64,000 bases of DNA. Source: Acanthopleuribacter pedis (GTDB taxonomy: Bacteria; Acidobacteriota; Holophagae; Acanthopleuribacterales; Acanthopleuribacteraceae). Location: assembly GCF_017377855.1 (NCBI RefSeq), contig NZ_JAFREP010000018.1, positions 62,001-126,000 of the forward strand. Direction: 5' to 3'. The notes below the pieces were generated by a model. That model did not search any database. It worked only from the letters and a program-made list of their open reading frames with translations, and was not told the DNA's origin. How positions within the stretch are numbered: the first letter of the stretch is position 1; each line of letters opens with the position of its first letter. Shown in pieces: positions 18,413 to 26,908 of this stretch. Both the position numbers and the translations under genes were made by a program.

Positions 18413-19567
18413 TTATCGTCCCCCGGGCGCGGTCCCCATGAGCTTGGAAATGATGCTGAGCATCACCTCGTCGGCACCGCCCCCAATTGAAATTAACCGC
18501 ATGTCGCGGTATGCCCGTGCCACCGGGGTATCCCACATGAAACCCATACCGCCCCAGAATTGGAGACAGGAATCGGTAACCTCGCGAGACAGGCGGCCGG
18601 CTTTTAACTTGGCCATCGACGCCAACAGGGTGACATCTTCACCCGCCAGGTAACGTTCGCAACAACGGTAGGTCAGGCCGCGCAAAGCTTCGACCTCGGT
18701 GGCCAATTCGCCCAAGCGGAAATGAACGCTTTGGTTGTGCAGAATCGGCTGACCAAAGGCCTTGCGTTCGGCGGTGTACTGAATGGTGTCGAGGATGACC
18801 CATTCTAAACCTTTAATGATGCTGGCGGCGGCAAAGATGCGTTCTTCCTGGAATTGGATCATTTGGTACTTGAAGCCCTTGCCTTCTTCGCCGATGAGGA
18901 ACCGCCGCGGGACGCGCACGTTGTCGAAAAAGATCTGGGCGGTGTCGGAGCTGCGCATGCCGAGTTTGTTAAGCGGCTTGGAGAAACTGACGCCGTCGAT
19001 TTTGAGCGGCACGGCAATCAAACTTTTGTTGCCGTGGGTGGGGCCTTCGCTGGTGTTGACGAGCAGACACACCCAATCGGCTTGGGTCGCGTTGGTAATC
19101 CACATTTTGGTGCCGTTGATGAGGTAGTCGTCACCGTCGCGTTTGGCGGTGGTTTTGATGGAGGCCACGTCGGAACCGGCGTGAGGTTCGGAAACCCCGA
19201 TGGCGCCGACCATCTCACCGCGAATCGAGGGCGCCAAAAATTCTTCGCGCACGGCGTCGTTCCCAAACCGGGCCAAGGCGGGGGTACACATGTCGGTTTG
19301 GACCCCGATCGCCATGGGAATCGCGCCGCACCGAATGGCGCCCAGTTCCTCGGCGAAGGCAAGGCCGTAGGAGTAATCAAGGCCGAGGCCACCGAACTTT
19401 TCGGGTTTGGTAATGCCGAGTAAATCCCGTTCACCCATGCGGCGGAACAGGTCGTGGGCGGGAAACAACCCCTCTTTTTCCCATTGTTCAACGTGGGGGT
19501 TAATCTCTTGTTCCACAAAGTCGGCAACGTTTTGCCGCAACGCGTGGTGTTCTTCGGTAAAGAGCAT
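18413..19567 (-). CDS. acyl-CoA dehydrogenase (citronellyl-CoA / isovaleryl-CoA dehydrogenase-like)
   Basis: 384 residues, FAD-dependent. ATG 19567 is preceded by AGGAGAGG at 5 nt; the GTG at 19585 lies before that site and is not used. Typical blocks are INPHVEQWEKEGLFPAHDLF, KPEKFGGLGLDYSYGLAFAE, VSEPHAGSDVASIKTTA, KMWITNATQADW and FWGGMGFMWDTPVARAYRDM. Where many family members have the catalytic Glu (YEGT), this protein has ISIGGGADEV, as in isovaleryl-CoA dehydrogenase. The base is then probably the Glu of FQEERIFAA near residue 240 (inference from the IVD arrangement), which suits a branched substrate. The INPHV...EW start and operon context resemble AtuD. Confidence 0.9.
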   Translation of the reverse strand: MLFTEEHHALRQNVADFVEQEINPHVEQWEKEGLFPAHDLFRRMGERDLLGITKPEKFGGLGLDYSYGLAFAEELGAIRCGAIPMAIGVQTDMCTPALARFGNDAVREEFLAPSIRGEMVGAIGVSEPHAGSDVASIKTTAKRDGDDYLINGTKMWITNATQADWVCLLVNTSEGPTHGNKSLIAVPLKIDGVSFSKPLNKLGMRSSDTAQIFFDNVRVPRRFLIGEEGKGFKYQMIQFQEERIFAAASIIKGLEWVILDTIQYTAERKAFGQPILHNQSVHFRLGELATEVEALRGLTYRCCERYLAGEDVTLLASMAKLKAGRLSREVTDSCLQFWGGMGFMWDTPVARAYRDMRLISIGGGADEVMLSIISKLMGTAPGGR

Positions 19568-19646
19568 GGAACCTCTCCTAATCACATAAGATGGTGTGCG
19601 CGCCTCGAGAAATCCGTGGGCCGGCGCATGTTTGGGTTGTTGCGGG

Positions 19647-21257
19647 TTAGAAGCGCGCCACGCCGAAACTGTTGGGGCGCGGCTGACAGGCGGCGGCCTG
19701 ATCGCAGATGTCGAGAAGGAAACTCAGCAAGCGCCGGGTATCGCGGGGATCGATGATGCCGTCGTCCCACAGGCGGGCGCTGCCGAACAAGCTGTGCGAT
19801 TCGGCGGTCATCTTGGCGCGAATCTGCTGCTCCATCATGGCAAGGTGTTCTTCCGGCATGGGTTTCCCGGCGCGGGCTGTTTTGGCGCGGGTAATCATCG
19901 ACATCACACCCGCCGCTTGATCCGCGCCCATCACGCCGATGCGCGCGTTGGGCCAGGAGAAGATAAAGCGGGGATCGAGACCGCGACCGCACATCCCGTA
20001 GTTGCCGGCGCCGAAGGAGCCCCCGATCACAATCGTGATTTTGGGGACGTCGGCGTTGGCCACCGCCTGGATCATTTTCGAGCCGTGTTTGATGATGCCG
20101 CCGCGTTCGGCGTCTTTGCCGACCATGTAGCCGGTGGTGTTTTGCAGAAACACCAGGGGCGTGTTGCTTTGGCAGCAGAGCTGGATGAATTGGGCCGCTT
20201 TGGCGGCACCGGCCGCGGTAATCGGCCCGTTGTTGCCGATGAACCCAACGTGAAAACCGGTGATCGCGGCGGTCCCGCAAATGGTGAAGGCGTCGAAATC
20301 CGCCTTAAAGGGGGTGAAGGCGGATGCATCGGCCAAACGGGCGATGACCTCGCGCACGTCGTAACTTTGTTTGAAATCGGTGGGAACCACCTCGATCAGT
20401 TCTTCAACGGGATGGTCCGGCGGTGCGAAGGTTCGCGCCCCGCCGGCCGGCCGCGGGTCACGCCGGCCGAGCTGCGCCACGATCTCGCGCGCCAAACGCA
20501 AGCCGTCGGCGTCGTCTTCGGCAAGGTATTCGGCCGTGCCGGCAACCGCCGCGTGCATCTCCGCGCCACCGAGTTCTTCGTCGTTCGCGATTTCACCGGT
20601 GGCCGCGCGCAGCAGCGGCGGCCCGGCCAAAAACACCTTGGCCTGTTGCTTGACCATCACCACATAATCCGACAGGCCGGGAATGTAGGCGCCGCCGGCG
20701 GTGGAACTGCCGTGCACCACGGTAATCTGGGGAATCCCGGCCGCCGACAACCGGGCTTGGTTGGCGAAACCGCGCCCGCCTTCCACGAAGAGTTCCGCTT
20801 GGTAGGTCAGGTTGGCGCCGGCGCTTTCCACCAGGAAAATCAGCGGCAGCCGGTTTTCGAGGGCGATTTGCTGGCAACGCAGGTTTTTGTGCAGGCCCGC
20901 GGGCGAAATGGCGCCGCCTTTGACGGCGCTGTTGCTGGCCATTACCATGCAACGGACCCCGGAAACATAACCGATCCCGGCGATGGTCCCACCGCCCGCT
21001 TCGCTCCCGTCTTTGTCGTCGTGGCGCTGGTAACCGGCGAGGGCCATCAATTCGAGGAAGGGCGATCCGGGATCGAGCAACAAGCCGATGCGTTCGCGTG
21101 GCAGGATTTGACCGCGCTTGGCGAACTTGGGGCGCGCTTTTTCCTCGCGTTCAATGAGCCGAGCCTCGGCGGATCGGAAAACGTCGATTTCCGCGCTCAT
21201 GGCTTCGCGCCGCGCGGCTCTGGTTGCCGCGTCGATTTGGGACGTCCACTGGGTCAC
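19647..21257 (-). CDS. acyl-CoA carboxylase beta (carboxyltransferase) subunit, AtuC-like
   Basis: 536 residues, the length of propionyl/methylcrotonyl/geranyl-CoA carboxylase beta subunits. The N-terminal crotonase-like half has KRGQILPRERIGLLLDPGSP and GNNGPITAAGAAKAAQF lies at the start of the C-terminal half; STAGGAYIPGLSDY and ATGEIANDEELGGAEMH are conserved carboxyltransferase blocks. In the segment where methylcrotonyl-CoA carboxylases carry PDRDHFGRIFYNQA (from memory), this protein reads FVEGGRGFANQARL: glycines replace the bulky residue said to limit substrate size. That fits a longer substrate such as geranyl-CoA. It begins 2 bp after the AtuA-like gene and pairs with the biotinylated subunit at 15449-17455. 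Confidence 0.9.
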   Translation of the reverse strand: MTQWTSQIDAATRAARREAMSAEIDVFRSAEARLIEREEKARPKFAKRGQILPRERIGLLLDPGSPFLELMALAGYQRHDDKDGSEAGGGTIAGIGYVSGVRCMVMASNSAVKGGAISPAGLHKNLRCQQIALENRLPLIFLVESAGANLTYQAELFVEGGRGFANQARLSAAGIPQITVVHGSSTAGGAYIPGLSDYVVMVKQQAKVFLAGPPLLRAATGEIANDEELGGAEMHAAVAGTAEYLAEDDADGLRLAREIVAQLGRRDPRPAGGARTFAPPDHPVEELIEVVPTDFKQSYDVREVIARLADASAFTPFKADFDAFTICGTAAITGFHVGFIGNNGPITAAGAAKAAQFIQLCCQSNTPLVFLQNTTGYMVGKDAERGGIIKHGSKMIQAVANADVPKITIVIGGSFGAGNYGMCGRGLDPRFIFSWPNARIGVMGADQAAGVMSMITRAKTARAGKPMPEEHLAMMEQQIRAKMTAESHSLFGSARLWDDGIIDPRDTRRLLSFLLDICDQAAACQPRPNSFGVARF

Positions 21258-21259
21258 GG

Positions 21260-23077
21260 TTACACCTCCACGGTGCTGCGGTGGTTTTCAAGATCGGCCA
21301 AATGCGCCATTACCTCGGCACCCACGGGAATCGGCATTTCCAACAGCATTTGGGCAAAAGCCTTGCCCTGGGGATCGGCACGCAGACTCGCCATACCACC
21401 ACCGCCAAGGCTGTCTTTGAGCAGCAGGTTCAAGCCGTTTACCTTGGGCAAAGACCAGCGCAAAACCGGCCCCTCACACAATTCGGCAAACCATGCCTTG
21501 ACAGCGTCCGGGGTGAGCGCGGCCCACAGATAGGGCAAAAACAAGGGCTCCCGGGCCAGCACACCGATGTTGGCGTCGTTGCCTTTATCGCCGGATCGCG
21601 CCCAGGCCAAACGCTCCAGCAACACGGCGCTTTCGGTAACAGGCGCCGTTTCCGAGGGGTAAACAGCAGGCTGGAGCAATTCGGGACGGAACCCGCCCGC
21701 GGTTGGAACGACACTTTCGATCTGTTGTTCGCCGATCAACACCCGCACCTGCACTTGGTCCTTGGGAATCAAAAAATCAAACAGCTCGACCGAAGGCGAG
21801 GGATGCGGCCGCCCCCCAATCATGCCGGTCAAACCCGGCGCGGTCGCGGTCGCGGCCTGGGCGATTTCACGGGAAAACAAACCCAGCGCTTTTTTGTCGT
21901 CGTGGCGCACCGATAAACGCAGCACCACCTCGCGCGAGGCACCGGCGTGACCGCGACTGCCGTAGCAATGTTCGTTGCCCAAGAGGGCGATTTGTTGATC
22001 GCTAAAAGGTGCGAAACCCCGAAGCTTAAACAATCCCGCGACTCTTTTGAGAATCGCTTCGCCGACCCGTCGCCCCTTCTCCGCGGCACGGGGGCCGACG
22101 ATCAACACGGCCACATCGGCGCGGTATCCGTTGGCGTAGGTTGCGGCCACCTTGTAGCTGTCGGTCGGCGCACAGCCCTTGGCGCCCTGGACGCGAACCC
22201 GGTTTTCGCCCACCTGCGCCAGGGTGACATGGGAAAAATCGCACACCACGTCGGGCAAAATGTAACATCCGGGATCACCCATTTCGTAAACGAACTGCTC
22301 CCCTACCGAGGCGGGCGTCACCAAGCCGCCGGTTTCCGGCGGTTTACCCACTTCAAAAGACCCGTCGGCAAAACAGGTCACCACGGGAAAACCCACGTTC
22401 TCAAAGCCCGGCACCTGATCCCAATCGGTAAAATTACCACCCGTACAATGGGCGCCGCATTCGATGATGTGGCCGGCCAAACTACCGGCGGCGAGCAAAT
22501 CGTAATCGTCCTTTTGCCAGCCAAAATGGTGCATGAGCGGCGCCAAGGCAAGGCTGGAATCACAGCAGCGACCGGTAATCACAATGTCGGCACCGGCCTC
22601 AAGCGCATCCACAATCGGCAAGGCGCCCAAATAGGCGTTGGCACTGATGAGTTTGTCGGGCAGGGGTTTGCCCGATTTCATATCGCGAATGTCCTGCTCG
22701 GCCAAACGCGCCTGGTGATCCATCAAATCGTCGCCAAGGACGACGGCGACCTTTAGGGGCAAATCGCTTTTTTGAATCAAATCCTCGAGCACGGCGCGGC
22801 ACGCCAAGGGATTCACGCCGCCGGCGTTGGCAATCACCCGCACACCCTGTTGGTGGATTTGGGGTAACAGCGGTCCAATCACCAGGGGAAAGTCGGGCGC
22901 AAAACCCGCGTGAGGATCCTTGAGGCGCAAACGCGCCAGCAAGGACATGGTAATTTCGGCCAAATAATCAAAAACAAGGACATCGACGGCCCGCGCGCGC
23001 AACAACTGCGCGGCGGCAAAAGGCGTGTCGCCCCAAAAGGCGCTCGCGTTACCGATACGGATCGGGTCGGAAACCAT
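21260..23077 (-). CDS. DUF1446 protein, AtuA-like (acyclic terpene utilisation)
   Basis: 605 residues. ATG 23077 is chosen because GGGAG lies about 8 nt upstream and the conserved family start (VSDPIRIGNASAFWGDTPFA) follows; the frame is open to 23227 but that part spans the operators. Recognisable DUF1446 blocks are VDVLVFDYLAEITMSLLARL near residue 35, NAGGVNPLACRAVL near 95 and DIVITGRCCDSSLALAPLMHHFGW near 190. A C-terminal AtuA-associated ferredoxin-fold-like part follows (LERLAWARSGDKGNDANIG). In Pseudomonas the atuA gene is essential for citronellol/geraniol use, but its reaction is unknown. It is the first gene of the operon, divergent from a TetR regulator. Confidence 0.88.
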   Translation of the reverse strand: MVSDPIRIGNASAFWGDTPFAAAQLLRARAVDVLVFDYLAEITMSLLARLRLKDPHAGFAPDFPLVIGPLLPQIHQQGVRVIANAGGVNPLACRAVLEDLIQKSDLPLKVAVVLGDDLMDHQARLAEQDIRDMKSGKPLPDKLISANAYLGALPIVDALEAGADIVITGRCCDSSLALAPLMHHFGWQKDDYDLLAAGSLAGHIIECGAHCTGGNFTDWDQVPGFENVGFPVVTCFADGSFEVGKPPETGGLVTPASVGEQFVYEMGDPGCYILPDVVCDFSHVTLAQVGENRVRVQGAKGCAPTDSYKVAATYANGYRADVAVLIVGPRAAEKGRRVGEAILKRVAGLFKLRGFAPFSDQQIALLGNEHCYGSRGHAGASREVVLRLSVRHDDKKALGLFSREIAQAATATAPGLTGMIGGRPHPSPSVELFDFLIPKDQVQVRVLIGEQQIESVVPTAGGFRPELLQPAVYPSETAPVTESAVLLERLAWARSGDKGNDANIGVLAREPLFLPYLWAALTPDAVKAWFAELCEGPVLRWSLPKVNGLNLLLKDSLGGGGMASLRADPQGKAFAQMLLEMPIPVGAEVMAHLADLENHRSTVEV

Positions 23078-23137
23078 AACAGCCACTCCCAAAAAGTGCG
23101 ATGGAGGTGTTGATAAAAAGAAGGCGCCGGTCTTCAA

Positions 23138-23217
23138 ACCAAGCGCTTGCTTGGGAAACTCCCGTAAGCCTAACAACGTGATATCAGGGGTGGCAAGTAA
23201 AAAACCAAGCGCTTGCT
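23138..23217. promoter_or_regulatory. two identical operator-like palindromes between atuA-like operon and tetR
   Basis: The 18-bp sequence AAACCAAGCGCTTGCTTG occurs twice (23136-23153 and 23202-23219), centres 66 bp apart. Each holds the perfect palindrome CAAGCGCTTG (23140-23149 and 23206-23215) inside ACCAAGCGCTTGCT. This fits the form AnCAAGnnCTTGnT that I recall for KstR2-type TetR operators. The right-hand copy overlaps the -35 of the candidate tetR promoter, and both lie upstream of the atuA-like start, as expected for autoregulation plus control of the operon. Confidence 0.75.
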
Positions 23218-23241
23218 TGTTTTTCATTTTTTCCTTATGAT
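23213..23241 (+). promoter_or_regulatory. candidate promoter of the tetR gene
   Basis: TTGCTT at 23213-23218 and TATGAT at 23236-23241 are 17 bp apart. The -35 lies inside the right-hand operator palindrome, so a bound regulator would block it. ATG of the regulator is at 23287. Confidence 0.55.
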
Positions 23242-23286
23242 GGGCCCACTTTGGCTCCCTCCGACCTTCTTTTTTCGAGGCATTCC

Positions 23287-23856
23287 ATGACCCAACACGT
23301 CAAAGACCGCCGCGCCGTCCTCCTCGCCGAGGCTGCCTCCCTTTTCCGCAAAAAAGGCTTCCCACGCACCACGGTTCGCGATATCGCATCCGCCGTCGGC
23401 CTCCAGTCCGGTAGCTTGTTCCACCATTTCGCCACCAAAGACGACATCCTCTTTGCGGTCATGGAAGATGTGATCGCGGTGATTACCGAAAACATGCTGG
23501 ACGCACTCGCGGAGACGGAAACACCGCGGCAAAAAGTACGCGCCTTGATCCGCACCGAGCTGGAGGCGATCCACGGCGCATCCCGCGACGCGATGACGGT
23601 ACTGGTTTTTGAATGGCGTCACCTCAGCCCGGCCCGCCAGAAGGAAATCCTGGTTCTGCGCGATCAATACGAGGCCTTGTGGTTGACCGGTCTCGCCCAA
23701 GCAGCCCAAGCCGGCTTGACGGTGGTTGAATCCTTCACTCTGCGCCGACTTTTGGTCGGTTCCATCAGTTGGACGGTCAATTGGTTCGATCCCGACGGCC
23801 CCATGAGCCTCGACGATTTGGCCGAACAAATACTGAACACCGCACTCAAAACCTGA
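23287..23856 (+). CDS. TetR family regulator, probable repressor of the atu-like operon
   Basis: 189 residues. ATG 23287 follows GAGG at 7 nt; the frame is open to 23251 without a better site. Residues 5-55 form the TetR helix-turn-helix domain (EAASLFRKKGFPRTTVRDIA, VGLQSGSLFHHFATKDDILF). The C-terminal domain resembles regulators of CoA-ester catabolism (KstR2/FadR-like), which sense acyl-CoAs. Divergent orientation to the five-gene acyl-CoA operon and two palindromes between them make it the likely local repressor, with an acyl-CoA intermediate of the pathway as inducer (inference). Confidence 0.9.
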   Translation: MTQHVKDRRAVLLAEAASLFRKKGFPRTTVRDIASAVGLQSGSLFHHFATKDDILFAVMEDVIAVITENMLDALAETETPRQKVRALIRTELEAIHGASRDAMTVLVFEWRHLSPARQKEILVLRDQYEALWLTGLAQAAQAGLTVVESFTLRRLLVGSISWTVNWFDPDGPMSLDDLAEQILNTALKT

Positions 23857-23871
23857 GATCACATACGCAAA

Positions 23872-23897
23872 AAGCCGGGGCGGTCTCGCCCCGGCTT
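23872..23897 (-). terminator. terminator hairpin between convergent genes
   Basis: AAGCCGGGGCG (23872-23882) pairs with CGCCCCGGCTT (23887-23897), 11 bp with a 4-nt loop. Read on the minus strand it continues into TTTTTG, so it terminates the small secreted-protein gene ending at 23925. It may also act on the tetR gene ending at 23856. Confidence 0.78.
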
Positions 23898-23924
23898 GAA
23901 GGTTCACATGTTTTGGTTAATTGC

Positions 23925-24332
23925 TTAGCAAATGGGAACCAACGCGCCTTGGCCGCCGGTCAGGAAAGCACACAGCCAAGCGGCACTCCAAAAATCCAAA
24001 TTCATGGGAACGCCGTTGGGATAGCCTGGCCCGTAACACATGTAACCAAAACATTTATCCCGTGTTTCGAACACGAATCGTCCGCGCGGGAACAACTGCT
24101 CGAAACCGGTTTTAAAGGCCTCAATATCGCCGTCACTGTCGGTGATCAAGTTGATCAGATCCTCGGTGGTTTCCTCGGTTAACTGGAACCGTTCGGCGAA
24201 GGTCAGGGTGAATTGAATTTTTTGACTGAGTTTGGCCTCGGAAAAATGAGCCAGGGCGGCGGCCTGATCGACCTTTTCACCCGCAAAAGCAAAACCGGTG
24301 ACAACCATGAGAAGCAAGACAACTTTTTTCAT
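23925..24332 (-). CDS. small secreted protein of unknown function
   Basis: 135 residues. AGGAG lies 6 nt ahead of ATG 24332, and a short signal peptide follows (MKKVVLLLMVVTGFAFA, likely cut before GEK). The mature protein of about 118 residues has an acidic helical part (FQLTEETTEDLINLITDSDG) and a C-terminal part rich in Gly, Trp and Tyr with four cysteines (DKCFGYMCYG, WLCAF and a final IC) that could form two disulfides. I do not recognise the family. It is a single-gene unit with a strong terminator; the good ribosome binding site and signal peptide argue that it is real. Confidence 0.75.
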   Translation of the reverse strand: MKKVVLLLMVVTGFAFAGEKVDQAAALAHFSEAKLSQKIQFTLTFAERFQLTEETTEDLINLITDSDGDIEAFKTGFEQLFPRGRFVFETRDKCFGYMCYGPGYPNGVPMNLDFWSAAWLCAFLTGGQGALVPIC

Positions 24333-24727
24333 ATCATTCTCCTTTTTTTTATTACTAACACAGGGCATTAAGGCACCTCATAAAGTGATCGATGCATGAG
24401 AAACGGGTGATCAAAACGAAAAGGAACCTTGCGCCACCTATACGGGTACAAAGCAAGCCCCATCAGATGGTCGACCACCGTCTCGGCATCGCCAACTACA
24501 GTCATCTAAGATACATGAATTAATCACTTTATACGAGACAACCCACACTTAACTGCGCCGTCTTCCAGCCCGAAAGACGCGAGCAATGATCCCTGTGTTC
24601 TCGGCGAGCGTAATGGAAAAACATGAAACACGGGTATCGATTCGAACCGTTAATCCGTCTTGTTTTTGCATTTTTTGTCGCTCATTGGACTAAGCGATCT
24701 TTTTTATTGTTTGGCTCATCTTTTTTT
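24333..24727. other. gene-free stretch
   Basis: About 400 bp upstream of the small secreted-protein gene, AT-rich near 24490-24540 and 24650-24735. It presumably holds that gene's promoter, but I see no clear consensus pair and no gene on either strand. Confidence 0.4.
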
Positions 24728-24764
24728 AAAAAAAGTTCACCTTTGTGGGCCAATTAAGGTGAAC
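24728..24764 (-). terminator. rho-independent terminator overlapping the kinase stop codon
   Basis: AAGGTGAAC (24756-24764) and GTTCACCTT (24735-24743) form a 9-bp stem; read on the minus strand the hairpin is followed by seven T. The upstream arm starts within the last codons of the kinase gene and its TAA (24756-24754) lies at the base of the loop, so termination begins at the stop codon itself. Confidence 0.82.
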
Positions 24765-26895
24765 GGGGCGCCGCATCGCTTTCACTGAGGTGCAAGGCCT
24801 CTTCTACCGAAAGCAAGTGGCGGCGCCCCACAAAGGGCGGATTGGCCACCGGTGCGGCCCAACCCATGGAACCCTGACCACCGGCGCGCTGGAGCTGCTC
24901 CAAGTTGTTGCGGAGCAGCCTTACCATCGGCGCCTCCTCCGGCAACCACTGCCTCAATTCCTTGTAGGCCCGTTCAAAATGACCCAGTGCGCCAATCAAA
25001 TCACCCATGCCCAGGTAGGCCTGTCCCACATTCTGGTGGGTACTCGCCTGGTTCACGCCGCGACCCTTGCCCTGCTCCCCCAAGGCAAGCGCGGATTGAA
25101 AATACGACAAGGCGGCGTCCGTCTTTTTGACCGTGACCATCAGGACACCCAGTTCGTTGTAACAGGCCGCCGCCAGAACCGGCCGGGCTGCTTCTTGCAG
25201 CAACGCGGCGGCACGACGCAGACTTGTCTCAGCCTCCGACCATTGGCGCTGCCGCCGCTTCAGCCCGCCCCATAACATCCACCACCGGCCAACCAAGCAG
25301 TCTTCAACCTCGGCCGCAACTTCTTTTGCCGGCTGAACCGCGCTCAGGTAGGTCTCAGCTTGATTCAAATCCGCTTGCTGCATCGCCGAATGAGCGCGAA
25401 TCAGTCGCGTTTCGAGCCATAACCCAAGCGACGCCGACATTTCGTCAGGCAATAAATCCAGCACGCGGTCGGCGTTGTTTGGCAAGTCTAAGCACACACA
25501 TTGATGGGCAAGTTGGACGGCAACCGCGACCTGTGCCGGCGCCCGCGGCGGCTGCTCGGCCATGAGCATCGGCAGGGCATTCAAAAAAGCGGCCAGGTCC
25601 GGCAGTTTCCGCGAGGAACCCGCGCCCACCTGGTGGGAGAAAAAGGCCGCGCTGAGTTGGAACCAATAGGCGGCCTCATGGGCATCGAAATCCTCACCCA
25701 AGGCCGTCAGTTCGCGCCAATACCCCAAACCCAAACCCACGCAGGAAACGGGACGGTGGCGATGATGCAACAACCGGAGCGGCGTCAAGTAGGCCCAGTT
25801 TGGTCCGGTCCCCCGTAACGGCGACCCCGACGCCAACCGGCGCACGTCCTCGCGAAAGGCGGCCACCGAGGGATAGCGATCACATGGCTCCTTGGCCAGG
25901 GCTTTGGCCAAAACCCAATCCCAATCGCCCGCCGGCGGCCAAATCACCGTGGTTCCCTCACGAGACAGTCGCGTCGGCAACCGGTCCGGGGCAATTCGGC
26001 TCGGCGGCGGCAGCCGTTGGTGGACAATCGCCCACTCACAGGCGCGCGGGTTCCCCTCGGTTCCCGCAAAAGGCGGCTTGCCGGTCAGCAATTCATAAAG
26101 CAGGTTCCCTAGCTGATACACATCGGTCGCAACACCCACCTCGCCGCCGGTAATCTGTTCCGGGGCCGCATAGGGCAAGCTCATAAGACGGAGACGGGTC
26201 TGGGTTTGGGTAAGGGTCGCCCCTTCAAGCCGGCCCAGCAATTTGGCAATGCCGAAATCGAGCAGAACAGGGCGACGCGCGGCGTCGATGATGATGTTGG
26301 CGGGTTTTAGATCGCGGTGAACAATGCCGCGCCCATGGGCCGCATCCACCGCGTCACACAACTGATCGAACCAGTGCAACGCTTCCTCAAGGGCTATCGG
26401 TCCCTCGCCGAGCAAGGTCTTGAGGTCGTCGCCTTCCAGGAAGGGCATCACCAGATAGGGACGCCCGTCGCGGGAGAAACCCGCGTCCAGCAACGCGGCG
26501 ATATGGTCGTGTTGCAAGCGACGCAAGATCGCGCATTCCCGCTGGAAACGCCGCTGATAAGCCGCGCCTTCCAACCAGTCACCCAATATTTTGACGGCCA
26601 CATCGGCATGACCCGGGTGGGTCGCCTTGGCACGAAACACCTGGCCCATGCCGCCCTCGCCCAGCATCTCCAGAATTTGGTAGGGGCCGATCCAAGCGGG
26701 GCCGGTCGCAAGCCCCGCGGACAAAACCATGGGTGGTTCGGGAAAGGGATCGGTTCCCCCAACCAGCATCGCGGCCAAACGGTCGGCAAGCACGGCATCG
26801 CGAGCCTGAAGCTCACGCAGAAACAGTGGCTGTTCCTCCGCGCCGAGGACCAAATAATCGTCCAACGCGGCCAACAGCTCACGCTCCCTTCTCAC
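24754..26895 (-). CDS. Ser/Thr protein kinase with C-terminal TPR-like repeats
   Basis: About 713 residues. Start GTG 26895 is preferred: GAGG lies 8 nt upstream and it is 14 bp after the sigma-factor stop; an open frame continues upstream into the sigma gene. The Hanks-type kinase domain (about residues 70-340) has GEGGMGQVF, VAVKILGDW, HRDLKPANIIID near residue 195, LDFGIAKLLG and YAAPEQI. The C-terminal 300 residues are alpha-helical with TPR-like pairs (ALSYFQSALALGEQGKG, YLGMGDLIGALGHFERAYKE). No membrane segment is visible, so it is probably cytoplasmic. Gene order ECF sigma then kinase is shared with 42690-46389 and suggests that the kinase signals to the sigma factor (inference). Confidence 0.88.
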   Translation of the reverse strand: MRRERELLAALDDYLVLGAEEQPLFLRELQARDAVLADRLAAMLVGGTDPFPEPPMVLSAGLATGPAWIGPYQILEMLGEGGMGQVFRAKATHPGHADVAVKILGDWLEGAAYQRRFQRECAILRRLQHDHIAALLDAGFSRDGRPYLVMPFLEGDDLKTLLGEGPIALEEALHWFDQLCDAVDAAHGRGIVHRDLKPANIIIDAARRPVLLDFGIAKLLGRLEGATLTQTQTRLRLMSLPYAAPEQITGGEVGVATDVYQLGNLLYELLTGKPPFAGTEGNPRACEWAIVHQRLPPPSRIAPDRLPTRLSREGTTVIWPPAGDWDWVLAKALAKEPCDRYPSVAAFREDVRRLASGSPLRGTGPNWAYLTPLRLLHHRHRPVSCVGLGLGYWRELTALGEDFDAHEAAYWFQLSAAFFSHQVGAGSSRKLPDLAAFLNALPMLMAEQPPRAPAQVAVAVQLAHQCVCLDLPNNADRVLDLLPDEMSASLGLWLETRLIRAHSAMQQADLNQAETYLSAVQPAKEVAAEVEDCLVGRWWMLWGGLKRRQRQWSEAETSLRRAAALLQEAARPVLAAACYNELGVLMVTVKKTDAALSYFQSALALGEQGKGRGVNQASTHQNVGQAYLGMGDLIGALGHFERAYKELRQWLPEEAPMVRLLRNNLEQLQRAGGQGSMGWAAPVANPPFVGRRHLLSVEEALHLSESDAAPRSP

Positions 26896-26908
26896 CCGAT
26901 CCACCTCG

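Noticed and set aside
19596..21533. 645-codon plus-strand open frame
   Set aside because: It is antisense to the carboxyltransferase gene, whose protein is clearly conserved; GC-rich codon third positions keep the opposite strand open.
23224..23907. 227-codon minus-strand open frame
   Set aside because: Antisense to the TetR gene with its clear helix-turn-helix; it would also cover the terminator.
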